Positions 43,401-51,962 of a stretch of 64,000 bases of DNA are shown here, one piece after another. Position 1 is the stretch's first letter. The number at the start of each line of letters is the position of its first letter. The stretch is from assembly GCF_000379105.1 (NCBI RefSeq), contig NZ_KB900609.1:5468438-5532437 (forward strand). The letters are read 5' to 3'. The notes beneath the pieces were generated by a model that had not been told where the DNA came from, did no database searches, and was given only the letters and a program-made list of their open reading frames with translations. The translations under genes and the position numbers were made by a program. This DNA is from Methylobacterium sp. WSM2598. GTDB lineage: Bacteria; Pseudomonadota; Alphaproteobacteria; Rhizobiales; Beijerinckiaceae.

Positions 43401-46400
43401 GGCTCGCCCTCGAACCAGGTCGGCGCGAGGCCGAAGACGAGGTCGCGGAACAGCGAGGCGGCGGGCTCGACCGCCGCGAACAGCCCGCCCGTGGCGAGGC
43501 TGGCCGCGAGCCGGCCGAGCAGCTCGCGGTCGCTGCGATGGAGCACGTCGCTCGCCAGCACCGCGTCGATGGCGGCCTGGGGCAGCTCCGCCGGGTCCTC
43601 GATCACCGTGATCCCGGCCGGGAGCGCGAGGCGCGCCCGCTCGGCGAGGCGGCGATCCGCCTCGAAGACGGTGAGCTTCGCCTCGCAGGCGGCCGCGAAG
43701 GCCGCCACCTGCGCGGAGAGCGGGCCGTAGCCGATCTGCAGGAGCCGCAGCGCCCGGTCGCGGGGCAGGGCCGACTGGCTGCGCTCCAGCAGCCGCATCA
43801 GCGTCTCGGCCGAGGCGCGCACCGTCGCGCCGCGCAGGCTGAACCCGTCGAGGGCGGCCTGGGGCAGGACGGGGGCCTGGCTCAGGCTCCCGTCGAGGAT
43901 CCGGGCGACCACTGCGCCGAGATCGGCGCAGAGCAGCAGCTCCGCCGAGAGGTCGGGATGGTCCGCCGCGATCCAGCGCATGATCTCGTCGGGATCGGGC
44001 AGCGTCACGTCCGTGCGCAGCTTCCAGCGGTGGTCGCCGAGTCCCTCGGCGAGCCCGCTGCCGTCGAGGGCGATGAGCTGGTTGACGAACCAGGGGCGCA
44101 GCGCCTCCGGCAGGCGGCCGAGGGACGCGAGGTCGACGATGCTGCCGCGCGACAGGCCGCGGGCGAGCCGGTAGGCGAGGGCGGTCGCCCAGCCTTCCAG
44201 CAGCATGTGCCCGGGCGAGAGCGCCGCCTCGTCCTGCGCCAGCACGCCCGGCGCCTGCCGGCGCGCGGTCGCGGCGACCGAGGGCTGCGGCTCCAGCGCG
44301 ATCGCGGTCGGCTCGGTGGCGAGTTCGGTCGCTTGCCGGATCGCGTAGGCGTCGAGGTCGCCGCCGCCCTTGGCGCGCAGGGCCTGGAAGCGGCCCTCGC
44401 GCAGGGTCGCGATCACCGCGCCCTCCGCGTCCACCAGGGTGAAGTCGGCCAGGATACTGCGCTCGTTGCAGCGCAGGGTCCGGATCATCGCCCGGGCGAT
44501 CACGCCGCCGGGCCGCAGCAGGCGCACCTCGCCGAAGCGCACCGGCACGTAGGCCTTGCCGGCATTCTCGCCGAGCAGGTCGGCGAAGAGCAGGATCAGG
44601 CCGTGGAAGCAGGAATCGAGGCGGGCGGGCACCAGGCCGAAGCGCGGATTGGCCTCTGCCGGCACCAGTTCCGAGACGATGGTGGCCTCGTCGAGCCGGG
44701 CGCTGCGGGCGACCTGCCGGAAGCTCGGGCCGAAGCCGAGGCCGGAGCGGCGCGCCCGCTCGTAGAGCTCCTCGCCGGACACGACCTGGTCGTCGGGCAG
44801 CGCCACCTCGACGCGGGCCGGGACCGGGCGCTCGCCCTCCACGATCTTGGCGACCGCGTGGAGCTGCCAGGCGGCCTGCGCGAGGCGGGGCCGCGACAGG
44901 ATCTGCACCTGGTTGACGCCGGGCGCGAAGCGCGCCTGGACCTCGCGCAGGGCCTCCTCGGCGAAGATCATCGGCTGCTGGATCTCGACGTCGGCCAGCG
45001 TCACGGCCTCGCTGCCGAGATGCTCGCGGGCCACCGCCAGCGCCATCTCCACGAAGGCCGCCCCGGGCAGGATCGCCTGGCCGTCGATGCGGTGGTCGTC
45101 GAGGTCGGGATTGGTGGCGAGGTCGAGATGGGCCTGCCACTCCAGCCCGCCCGCGAAGAGCCGGGATCCGATCAGCGGGTGGTAGGGCCGCGGGCTCGCC
45201 GGGCTCAGCACCTCGGTGGTCTCGGCGAGCCGGAACGGGCGGCGCTGCCAGGGATAGGAGGGCAGGGCGACCGGCCCCTCGGGGTTGCGCCCGAAGGCCA
45301 CCGCCTCGTCCACGGCGGCGCCCTGCACCACGGCGCTCGCCAGCGCCTGCAGGAACGGGTCGCGGTCGGACGGCTTCTTGTGCAGCACGCCCACGGTGGC
45401 GCCGTCGATGCCGAGCGGCTCCAGGCAGTCGCCGATATGGGGCAGCAGGGTCGGCCGCGGGCCGACCTCGACGAAGACGCGGGCGCCCGCGCGGGCGGCG
45501 GCCTGCACGGCCTCGCTGAAGCGCACCGGCTCGCGGATGTTGCGCCACCAGTAGCCGGCGTCGAACCGCTCGCCCGCCAGCAGGTCGCCGGTCACGGTCG
45601 AGGCCATCGGCACGGTCCCGGCCGAGGGCGCGAGCCCCTTGAGGTCGCGCAGCAGCGGCCCCTCGATCGGGTCCATCAGCCGGCCGTGGAACGCGTAGTC
45701 GAGATCGAGCTTGCGGCCGCGGCGGCGCTTGCGCGCCATCGCCTTCATGGCGGCGTCGATCGACTCGACCGGGCCCGCCACCGTGACCGCCTTCGGGCTG
45801 TTCAGGGCCGCGATGTCGAGGTCGGGGAAATCGGCCAGGAAGGTCTCCACCTCCTCGACCGGGGCCAGCAGCACCGCCATCGTGCCGAGGCCGCGCGTGG
45901 TCTCCTGGTGCTTCGAGCGGTTGAAGATCACCCGCACGGCCTGGGGCAGGCTCAGGATGCCGGCGGCCTCCGCGGCGCCGATCTCGCCGACCGAGTGGCC
46001 GATGATCACCCCGGGGGTGAGCCCGACCGCCCGCAGGGCCGCCGTCGCGGCGCTCTGGATCGCGAAGATCAGCGGCTGGGAGACGCTGGTGAGGACGAGG
46101 CGCGCCTCCAGGTCGTCCGCGAACAGGGCCTCGGTCAGCGACCAGCCGGCGAGCGGCCGGAACAGCGCGTCGACCGCCTCGAAGCGGCTCCGGAAGCTCG
46201 CATTCGCCGCATAGGCGTCGCGGCCCATCCCGGCCCATTGGCTGCCGTTGCCGGAATACACGAAGGCGACCGGGCCCGAGCGCTCGGAGGCGGTGCCGAG
46301 GGCGCCGGCGGGCGGCTCCTCGGAGGCCGCGACGGCCCGCAGGCTCTCGGCGACGGCGCTGGCATCCGCGAGCGGCACGGCGAGCCGGGTGGGCAGGCGC

Positions 46401-47857
46401 TCCCGGCGGTGGGCGGCCGCCGCGGCGATGCGGCCGATCTCGGCCGGGGCGGCGCCGTCGAGGCGCTCCGCGTAGGCCTCGGCGAGTTCGTTGAGGGCGG
46501 CGCGGCTCTGCGCCGACAGGAGCAGCACCTCCGGCGCCGGCGCGGCCTCGCCCGCGCCCGCCGGGGCGGCGCCCTTGGCGTCGGTGAGGATCACGTGCGC
46601 GTTGGTGCCGCCGAAGCCGAACGAGTTCACGCCCGCGAAGCGCTCGCCGCGCCCCCGCGCGAGCGGCCGCGGCGCCGTGTTCACGGCGAGGTTCAGCTCG
46701 TCGAAGCGGATGGCGGGGTTGAGCTCCTCGCAGTGCAGCGAGGGCGGCAGCAGGTCGTGCTCGAGGGCGAGGCTCGCCTTCAGCAGGCCGGCGAGGCCGG
46801 AGACCGGCTCGGTATGGCCGATATTGGTCTTGATCGAGCCGATCGGCAGCGGGGCGGTGCGGCCGCGGCCGATCTTCGACCCGATGGCGCCGGCCTCGAT
46901 CGGGTCGCCGACCGGCGTGCCGGTCCCGTGCGCCTCCACGAAGGCGACCGCGTCGAGGTCGATGCCGGCCTCGCGGTAGATCTCCTCCAGCAGCACGCCC
47001 TGCGCGTAGCCCGAGGGCAGCGAGATGCCGGTCGTGCGCCCGTCCGAATTGACCTTGGAGGCCGCGATCACCGCGCGCACCGTGGCGCCGGTCCGCGCCG
47101 CCGCCGCCGCCGATTGCAGCACCAGGACGACGCCGCCCTCCGCGCGCACGTAGCCGTCCGCCCTGGCCGAGAAGGCCTGGCACAGGCCCGTGCGCGACAG
47201 CATCGAGGCGTTCGAGAAGGAGATGAAGTTGAACGGGCTCGCCAGCACGTTCACGCCCGCCACCACGGCCGTGTCGATGCGGCCCGAGGCGATCGCCGCG
47301 ACGGCCGCGTCGAGGGCCACCAGCGAGGACGAGCAGGCCGTGTCGAGGGTGAAGCTCGGCCCCTTCAGGTCGAAGATGTAGGAGATGCGGTTCGAGAGGA
47401 TCGACAGCGTGTTGCCGGTCGCCGCGTAGGCGTCGCCGGAGGCGCAGTCGAGCACCCGCAGATTGCCGTAATCGAGCGAGGAGGCGCCCACGAAGACGCC
47501 GATCCCGGTCCCGGCGACGGCGGAGGGCCGCAGGCCCGCATCCTCCAGCGCCTCCCAGGTCAGTTCGAGCAGCATCCGCTGCTGGGGATCCATCTGCTCC
47601 GCCTCGCGGGGCGAGATCCCGAACACGGTGGGGTCGAACGACCAGATGTCGTCGAGCACGCCCGCCGCCCAGGTGTAGCTCTTGCCGCGCTCCTGGACGC
47701 GCGGATGCCCCAGGCGCTCCAGGGACCAGCGGTCCTCCGGGATCCGGGAGACCGCGCAGCGCCCCTCGGCGAGGAGCTGCCAGAGGCCGTCGATGCCCGT
47801 GGCACCCGGGAGTCGGCAGGCCCGACCGATGATCGCGATGTCAGGACGATGTCTCAC
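40427..47857 (-). CDS. Single-module reducing type I polyketide synthase, RkpA-like
   Basis: 2476 residues, GTG start. Domain order: KS (Cys175 in DTACSSS, His310, His348), AT (GHSVGE 620-625; YAFH 721-724, a malonyl-type pattern), DH (His922 in the HxxxGxxxxP motif, Asp1081), a methyltransferase-like stretch about 1340-1530 with a poor SAM motif (LQIGYGPLS), ER (GGAGGVG 1878-1884), KR (TGGLGGFG 2079-2086; Ser2208/2209, Tyr2222, Asn2226) and ACP (Ser2390 in IGLDSLMGVEL). All reductive domains are present, so a saturated chain made iteratively is expected. No thioesterase follows. Length, layout and setting fit RkpA of the Sinorhizobium K-antigen region, which makes an acyl chain for capsule production. 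The product here is inferred. Confidence 0.9.
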   Translation of the reverse strand: MRHRPDIAIIGRACRLPGATGIDGLWQLLAEGRCAVSRIPEDRWSLERLGHPRVQERGKSYTWAAGVLDDIWSFDPTVFGISPREAEQMDPQQRMLLELTWEALEDAGLRPSAVAGTGIGVFVGASSLDYGNLRVLDCASGDAYAATGNTLSILSNRISYIFDLKGPSFTLDTACSSSLVALDAAVAAIASGRIDTAVVAGVNVLASPFNFISFSNASMLSRTGLCQAFSARADGYVRAEGGVVLVLQSAAAAARTGATVRAVIAASKVNSDGRTTGISLPSGYAQGVLLEEIYREAGIDLDAVAFVEAHGTGTPVGDPIEAGAIGSKIGRGRTAPLPIGSIKTNIGHTEPVSGLAGLLKASLALEHDLLPPSLHCEELNPAIRFDELNLAVNTAPRPLARGRGERFAGVNSFGFGGTNAHVILTDAKGAAPAGAGEAAPAPEVLLLSAQSRAALNELAEAYAERLDGAAPAEIGRIAAAAAHRRERLPTRLAVPLADASAVAESLRAVAASEEPPAGALGTASERSGPVAFVYSGNGSQWAGMGRDAYAANASFRSRFEAVDALFRPLAGWSLTEALFADDLEARLVLTSVSQPLIFAIQSAATAALRAVGLTPGVIIGHSVGEIGAAEAAGILSLPQAVRVIFNRSKHQETTRGLGTMAVLLAPVEEVETFLADFPDLDIAALNSPKAVTVAGPVESIDAAMKAMARKRRRGRKLDLDYAFHGRLMDPIEGPLLRDLKGLAPSAGTVPMASTVTGDLLAGERFDAGYWWRNIREPVRFSEAVQAAARAGARVFVEVGPRPTLLPHIGDCLEPLGIDGATVGVLHKKPSDRDPFLQALASAVVQGAAVDEAVAFGRNPEGPVALPSYPWQRRPFRLAETTEVLSPASPRPYHPLIGSRLFAGGLEWQAHLDLATNPDLDDHRIDGQAILPGAAFVEMALAVAREHLGSEAVTLADVEIQQPMIFAEEALREVQARFAPGVNQVQILSRPRLAQAAWQLHAVAKIVEGERPVPARVEVALPDDQVVSGEELYERARRSGLGFGPSFRQVARSARLDEATIVSELVPAEANPRFGLVPARLDSCFHGLILLFADLLGENAGKAYVPVRFGEVRLLRPGGVIARAMIRTLRCNERSILADFTLVDAEGAVIATLREGRFQALRAKGGGDLDAYAIRQATELATEPTAIALEPQPSVAATARRQAPGVLAQDEAALSPGHMLLEGWATALAYRLARGLSRGSIVDLASLGRLPEALRPWFVNQLIALDGSGLAEGLGDHRWKLRTDVTLPDPDEIMRWIAADHPDLSAELLLCADLGAVVARILDGSLSQAPVLPQAALDGFSLRGATVRASAETLMRLLERSQSALPRDRALRLLQIGYGPLSAQVAAFAAACEAKLTVFEADRRLAERARLALPAGITVIEDPAELPQAAIDAVLASDVLHRSDRELLGRLAASLATGGLFAAVEPAASLFRDLVFGLAPTWFEGEPDLPVGRLDDVAGWQRALSAAGLVKVSADRAATEAGNDLLLLAEAPPRPKPAPGQTFAFIIGSEDDFAAETASSLATLLVASGVHVSIILDSEVSLQELARETPDTVMYLAKAFGRGGEPAARLRERVLGLKRCVEHLGTRPTRLWVVCPGATRDRGGPACSVEAGVWAFTRTLANEVASLDIRRVDLAATLTSKRTAERLRDLILSGTAETEIVLDEDRTRVVRFAAGGTGRRSVREAGAAPAARLERSAHGGLNEMRWGPAERVAPGPGQVEIAVEATGLNFRDVLWALSMLPEEILEDGFAGPRLGLECSGRVTAVGPGVTAVAPGDAVVAFAQSGFATHVVVPEMVVAPAPKGIGLQAAATTPVAFLTAYYGLVTLARIKAGEWVLVHGGAGGVGLAALQIAASRGARVIATAGSTEKRALVKALGAEHVLDSRSLAFVDEIRRITGDGVDVVLNSLSGEAMERSLNVLKPFGRFVELGKRDYVANTHIGLRPFRRNLSYFGVDLDQLLQFQPEEGQRLFREVMALFADGVLKPLPFQPFAAEEVSDAFRLMQQSGHVGKIVIAPPRAGTVAAETRRPFVVAPDRSHLVTGGLGGFGIEAARWLADHGARHIVLVGRRAPSSEEALATIAELTGRGVSVRTLACDIADRAAVATLLDAVEAEGPPLAGIIHGAMVLQDGLVANLDPAALDAVLAPKVTGASHLDALTRTRSLDYFVLFSSATTFIGNPGQGAYVAANGFMEGLARQRRRLGLPALAVAWGAIGDVGVLARNRAVMETLSERVGVTPVAARKSLDLMAEALSLQGPAPDDAVLAIAAMHWGKARERLATLKSPSYAALGSEQQTEAGGVTAISIPGLLRSLDLDEVRKVVADAIVEDVARILRLPKDDLSRVRQLSEIGLDSLMGVELGASLQERFGLEAPPAGVSSSQTVLELADTLIQSVAAPVDEGAAAVLSLAQRHAGESLDASQLDPLQALVEEKSREIKVIL

Positions 47858-48352
47858 GTTCGGTACGCACGCTCGCTCAAAGGGGAAGCCGGCGGGTGTG
47901 CCGACGCGGACCTTCCTTAGCCATAGTATGCGACCTGAGCCGAGGCCAACCCCCCGCAGGCCGCCGTCATCCCTCAGCCCCTGCCGATGCCGGGGCGGTG
48001 TTGCACAACTTCATCAGTGATACTGCGTCGCGAATTTCGGCAGCTTGCCCTGATCCGCGGCACATCGTGCGGTTGCCAGCATCGAACAGCGCCCGTCATT
48101 GTTAAGTTCATCGTGCCTCGCGACTGTGCTGGCGCAGGCCGCTAGTAAGCCGGAAATTCGGGTCGTATTGCGGCAGAGCCGCCGTCCGCTTCCCCGGATT
48201 GAGCACGGCCGCCAACCCGCAGGCCCGTTCCCGCGCCCGTTCCCGCGCGAGGGGACCTTCGGAGGGGACCTCGGCGGGGCGTCGCGCGGTTCCGCCCGGC
48301 CCGCTCTCCCCGCCGCGTCCGCCGGATCGGTGGCCGTCCCGGCCGACGATGC
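47858..48352. other. Spacer upstream of the PKS gene
   Basis: About 495 bases without a supported gene. It is less GC-rich than its surroundings around 47990-48180 (for example TTGCACAACTTCATCAGTGA and GTCATTGTTAAGTTCATCG), as expected for a control region. It should carry the PKS promoter on the minus strand; a TACTAT-like box near 47925 is a weak candidate. No repeat or operator was recognised. Confidence 0.4.
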
Positions 48353-48589
48353 TCAGAAGGCCTTGAAGGTGATGATGGTCCGGGTGTCCTGGATGTTCGG
48401 GATCGTCTGCACGTTCTCGGCGACGAAGTGCCCGATATCGACCCCATCCTCGACGTGGAACTTGGCGAGAACGTCGTAATGCCCGGCGGTGGAGTAGATC
48501 TCTGAGGCGATCTCCCGGTCGGCGAGCGCGCTCGCCACCGTGTAGGTGCGCCCGAGCTGGCACTTGATCTCGACGAAGAAGGTCTGCAT
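48353..48589 (-). CDS. Stand-alone Lrp/AsnC ligand-binding (RAM) domain protein
   Basis: 78 residues. It has only the C-terminal alpha-beta sandwich of Lrp/AsnC regulators (opening MQTFFVEIKCQLGRTY, then the GHYDVLAKFHVEDG core and the TRTIITFKAF ending). The helix-turn-helix is absent. Such proteins assemble as dimers to decamers and bind amino acids. Whether it influences the neighbouring PKS gene, 495 bases downstream on the same strand, is open. Confidence 0.8.
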   Translation of the reverse strand: MQTFFVEIKCQLGRTYTVASALADREIASEIYSTAGHYDVLAKFHVEDGVDIGHFVAENVQTIPNIQDTRTIITFKAF

Positions 48590-48698
48590 CGGCCTCGCCC
48601 CCCTGGCCGCCGGGATGCCCGGCCCCGCGGCGGGGCTGCATACCGGGCCGGCTTCCCTCTAGCGCTGCGGCGCAGCATCGGCAAGCCGCGCAGGCCCG

Positions 48699-50981
48699 TC
48701 ACCAGAGCCGGAACTGGGCCTTCGCGCGGGCGAAATTCGGGTTGTAGTACGGGTCGTTGCGCAGCTGGGCCCCCCAGCGCTCGAGCATCGTGGCGACCTC
48801 CGCCTCGAAGCGGGCGCGCTTCTGCGGCGTGTCCTCCAGGCCCCGGCTCTTCGATTCGTGATGGATCAGGCCGGCATGGGGCGTCCAGATGATGGCGTAG
48901 CCGGCCTGCCGGATGCGCAGGCAGAGGTCGACGTCGTTGAAGGCCACCGCGAGGCGCTCCGCGTCGAAGCCGCCGACCTCCCGGAAGACGCTCGCGCGCA
49001 TCATCAGGCAGGCCCCGGTGACGGCGGAGACCTCCTGGGCCATCGCCATGCGGCCGAAATAGCCGGGATCCTCGGGCCCGATGCCGAGGTGGCTGTGGCC
49101 GGCGACGCCCCCCGCGCCCAGCACGACGCCGCCGTGCTGGAGCGTGCCGTCCGGGTAGGAGAGCTTGGCCCCGACCGCGCCGATGCCGGGCTCGACGGCG
49201 ATCGAGACCATCTCGGCGAGCCAGCCGGGCTCCCTCACCTCGATGTCGTTGTTGAGGAAGAGCAGGAGCGGGCCGGTCGCGGCGGCGGCGCCCTCGTTCG
49301 ACAGCGCCGAGAAGTTGAAGGCGCCGGGGCTCGGCAGCACGCGCACCCGCGGGTCGGCCGCGACCTCGGCGAACAGCGCCCGGGTGGCGGGCTCGCGGCT
49401 GTCGTTGTCGAGGATGATCACCTCGATGTCCGGATAGGCGGTCCCCTTGAGCAGGCCGCGCAGCGCCACCGCGAGCAGCTCGGCCCGGTCGCGGGTCGGG
49501 ATCACCACGGACACGCGCGGGGCCGGGTCCGGCACGGCGCGCACGAGGCGGTTGAAGCCGAGCGGACCGCGCTCGGCCCGGTGCGGCCAGCCGCGGCGCG
49601 CGATCAGGTCGCGCAGGGCCTGGAGGCGGGCGGCCTCGGCCCGGGCGAGCGCCGTGTCCGAGAAGGTGCCCGAGCCGATCGCCGCGCGCCAGTGGTAGAG
49701 CACCTGCGGCAGGTGGCGGATGCGGTCGGGGGAGAGCCGGTCGGCGAGGCGCAGCAGCAGGTCGTGGTCCTGGCTGCCCTCGAAGCCGGGCCGCAGGCCG
49801 CCCACCTCCCGCACCAGGCTGGTGCGCACCACCGTGAGGTGGTTGATGTAGTTCTGCGCGTAGAGGAGTTCGGGGTTCCAGTCGCTCTTGAAATGCGGCT
49901 CGAAGCGCCGCCCCTTGGCGTCGACCTTGTCCTCGTCCGTGTAGATCAGGTCGAGGGACGGGTCCTTGGCGATCGCCCTGGCGACCTCGAACAGGGCGTG
50001 CTCGGGCAGGACGTCGTCGTGGTCCATGAAGGCCACGTAGGGGCCGGCCGCCAGCGCGAGGGCCGTGTTGGTGGCCCGCGCGATGTGGCCGTTCTCCGGG
50101 CGGCGGACGACCCGCACCCGCGCGTCCGCGGCGGCGGCCCGGTCGAGCAGGCGCGGCACGGCCGGGTCCGTCGAGGCGTCGTCGGCGATGCAGAGTTCCC
50201 AATGCGGGTAGAGCTGCGCCCGGACGGAGCGCAGGGCCTCCTCCAGCACCTTCGGAGCCGGGTTGTAGACCGGCATCACCACCGAGATCAGCGGCGGGTC
50301 CGTCATGGCGCCGGCCTCGGCGCGGATGCGCGCCCGGTCCGCCTCCGAGAGGGTGTCGAAGCAGCGCACCCAGGTGTCGTAGCCGGTCAGGCCCGGGGGC
50401 GTGATCGCCCGCAGCAGGCGGTTGCGCGCCCGGACGCGCTTGCCGAGGAGCCGCCAGAACACGGCCTGGCCGGCGAGGTCGGGCCGGCGCAGGAGGCCGC
50501 GGCCGAGGAGGGCGAGGCGGCTGCGCTCCCGCAGCGTCATGTCGCCGAGGGTGACCTCGGTCTCGCCGAGCATGGGCGTGACCTTGAGCGCGACGAGGCC
50601 GGCGGGCAGGCGCCCGGTCCAGGTGAAGCGGCCGTTGCCGTAGGCGCGCTCCGCGAGGCTCGTGGTCTCGTGCTGGCTCAGGCGCTCGGCCACGGCGGCG
50701 AGCTCGACCCGGCTGAAGGAGCCGCGGCCCTCGTCGCGGAAGCTGATCTCGACCCAGCGCCCGCCCAGCCCGCTGCCTCTCAGGTCGAGGACCAGGGAGG
50801 CGGCCTCGTGCGGGTCGGGCGCGAAGGCGCGGGTGGTCCGCTCGCCCCGCAGGGGGAGGATCGCCGCCTCGACGGCCCCGCGGGCGGCGCCCGCGCGGAT
50901 CGGGTCCGCGTGGTCTTGGCCGCCGCGGTCTTGGCCCGCGCGGACGTGGCCGCCGCGGACTTGGCCTGCGCGCTCGCTCAT
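48699..50981 (-). CDS. Bifunctional family-2 glycosyltransferase
   Basis: 760 residues from the ATG at 50981, with GGAGAG ahead. Two GT-A glycosyltransferase domains follow each other: the first opens ISVVMPVYNP and has MDHDD as metal site, the second opens VSVVIPTRDR and has FLNNDIEV. The conserved EVGGFDAERLAVAFNDVDLCLR and the His-rich segment after it belong to the second domain. The first 30 residues are made of an imperfect 15-base DNA repeat (GQVRGGHVRAGQDRGGQD). It probably adds sugars to a surface polysaccharide at the inner membrane; donor and linkage are unknown. Confidence 0.82.
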   Translation of the reverse strand: MSERAGQVRGGHVRAGQDRGGQDHADPIRAGAARGAVEAAILPLRGERTTRAFAPDPHEAASLVLDLRGSGLGGRWVEISFRDEGRGSFSRVELAAVAERLSQHETTSLAERAYGNGRFTWTGRLPAGLVALKVTPMLGETEVTLGDMTLRERSRLALLGRGLLRRPDLAGQAVFWRLLGKRVRARNRLLRAITPPGLTGYDTWVRCFDTLSEADRARIRAEAGAMTDPPLISVVMPVYNPAPKVLEEALRSVRAQLYPHWELCIADDASTDPAVPRLLDRAAAADARVRVVRRPENGHIARATNTALALAAGPYVAFMDHDDVLPEHALFEVARAIAKDPSLDLIYTDEDKVDAKGRRFEPHFKSDWNPELLYAQNYINHLTVVRTSLVREVGGLRPGFEGSQDHDLLLRLADRLSPDRIRHLPQVLYHWRAAIGSGTFSDTALARAEAARLQALRDLIARRGWPHRAERGPLGFNRLVRAVPDPAPRVSVVIPTRDRAELLAVALRGLLKGTAYPDIEVIILDNDSREPATRALFAEVAADPRVRVLPSPGAFNFSALSNEGAAAATGPLLLFLNNDIEVREPGWLAEMVSIAVEPGIGAVGAKLSYPDGTLQHGGVVLGAGGVAGHSHLGIGPEDPGYFGRMAMAQEVSAVTGACLMMRASVFREVGGFDAERLAVAFNDVDLCLRIRQAGYAIIWTPHAGLIHHESKSRGLEDTPQKRARFEAEVATMLERWGAQLRNDPYYNPNFARAKAQFRLW

Positions 50982-51087
50982 CGCCGTCGCTCTCCGCTGC
51001 CCGTCCCGGCCCCCGGCGGCCGCTGTCGGCCGGCCTCCTAGCCCACCACTCCCTCGCCCGGAAAGGGGCGCCGCGCGCAAAACCGGC

Positions 51088-51116
51088 TTGCCAACCCCGT
51101 CCGACACCCCTATACG
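51088..51116 (+). promoter_or_regulatory. Promoter of the tRNA-Val gene
   Basis: TTGCCA (51088-51093), 17 bases, TATACG (51111-51116), ending 42 bases before the tRNA. Confidence 0.6.
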
Positions 51117-51158
51117 GCCCCTCACACCGGGGCCGCTTCCCGCATGAGCGGCCCTGCG

Positions 51159-51233
<75 letters not shown>

Positions 51234-51269
51234 TCAGACCCCATGACCCATCAGACCCCATGACATCGC

Positions 51270-51298
51270 AAGGGCCGCACCGCGAGGGCGGCCTTTTC
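51270..51298 (+). terminator. Terminator after tRNA-Val
   Basis: AAGGGCCGC (51270-51278) pairs with GCGGCCTTT (51288-51296) around a 9-base loop and runs into TTTTCT. Confidence 0.75.
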
Positions 51299-51483
51299 TG
51301 CGTGGCGGTTCCAGGGTCATTGAGCCCGTGATCCTTGCCGCCGGCCATCGCGAATTTCCGCTCATTGTCGGGATTTCGTCGCGCGTCGGTTAACCGTCGG
51401 GCCAACCCGCGTGAACCAATCCGAACTACTTCCGATTGTCAATTCAGCCCCCAGCGGTTGTGCAATGACGATGGAGGAGAACG

Positions 51484-51699
51484 TTGGCCTACACGATTCG
51501 GGTCAGAGAGTTGAGGACCCGCGGGCCCGCGAACGAATTCGTTCTGGCCCATTCGATCATGGACCGTGCGCAAGCCGAACATCTCGTCGCGCGGTTGGCC
51601 ACCTCGTATCCACGCCACGGTTTCGATCCCGATCGCGGGATCTACTGGTTTCAGGGCTTCAGCGGATTGCATGAGATTTGGGCGGCCGCGGACGCCTGA
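51484..51699 (+). CDS. Small conserved-type hypothetical protein
   Basis: 71 residues with a TTG start; GGAGGAG at 51473-51479 gives an excellent ribosome binding site for this codon and none for the first internal ATG. The protein (MAYTIRVRELRTRG...) is soluble, with a helix containing DRAQAEHLVARLAT and a Trp/Phe-rich end (IYWFQGFSGLHEIW). Not recognised; the pattern suggests a small cytoplasmic protein. It stands alone after the tRNA. Confidence 0.55.
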   Translation: MAYTIRVRELRTRGPANEFVLAHSIMDRAQAEHLVARLATSYPRHGFDPDRGIYWFQGFSGLHEIWAAADA

Positions 51700-51962
51700 G
51701 CGCGCGCCGGCCCGCGCGCCGCCACCGATCGGTCTGGAGCATGATCCCCGGCCCTGGCCGGACGACGATCCCGGAACCGGCGGGGCCCGCCCGGTCGACG
51801 GGCGGGCCCTCGCGCGCCGAGGACCCGGGCCGGCCGCCGGGCTTGCGCACCGCGCCGCGCCGGCCGACATCAGGCGCGCGGAGCGGTCCCGCCGCGCCGC
51901 GATTCGGCGGGCCCGGGCCACGGCCGGGCGGCGCTGGTCGGACAGATCGGAGATCCCCGGCG

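Noticed and set aside
38952..47183. A single 2743-codon frame covering the oxoamine synthase and the reverse of part of the PKS region
   Set aside because: Only the last 455 codons are real; upstream of 40319 the frame is out of register with the PKS, which is encoded in another minus-strand frame.
40340..47920. Plus-strand open frame of about 2500 codons opposite the PKS gene
   Set aside because: Antisense shadow; no motifs, low-complexity Arg/Ala/Gly/Leu composition, no ribosome binding site, while the minus strand encodes all PKS active sites.
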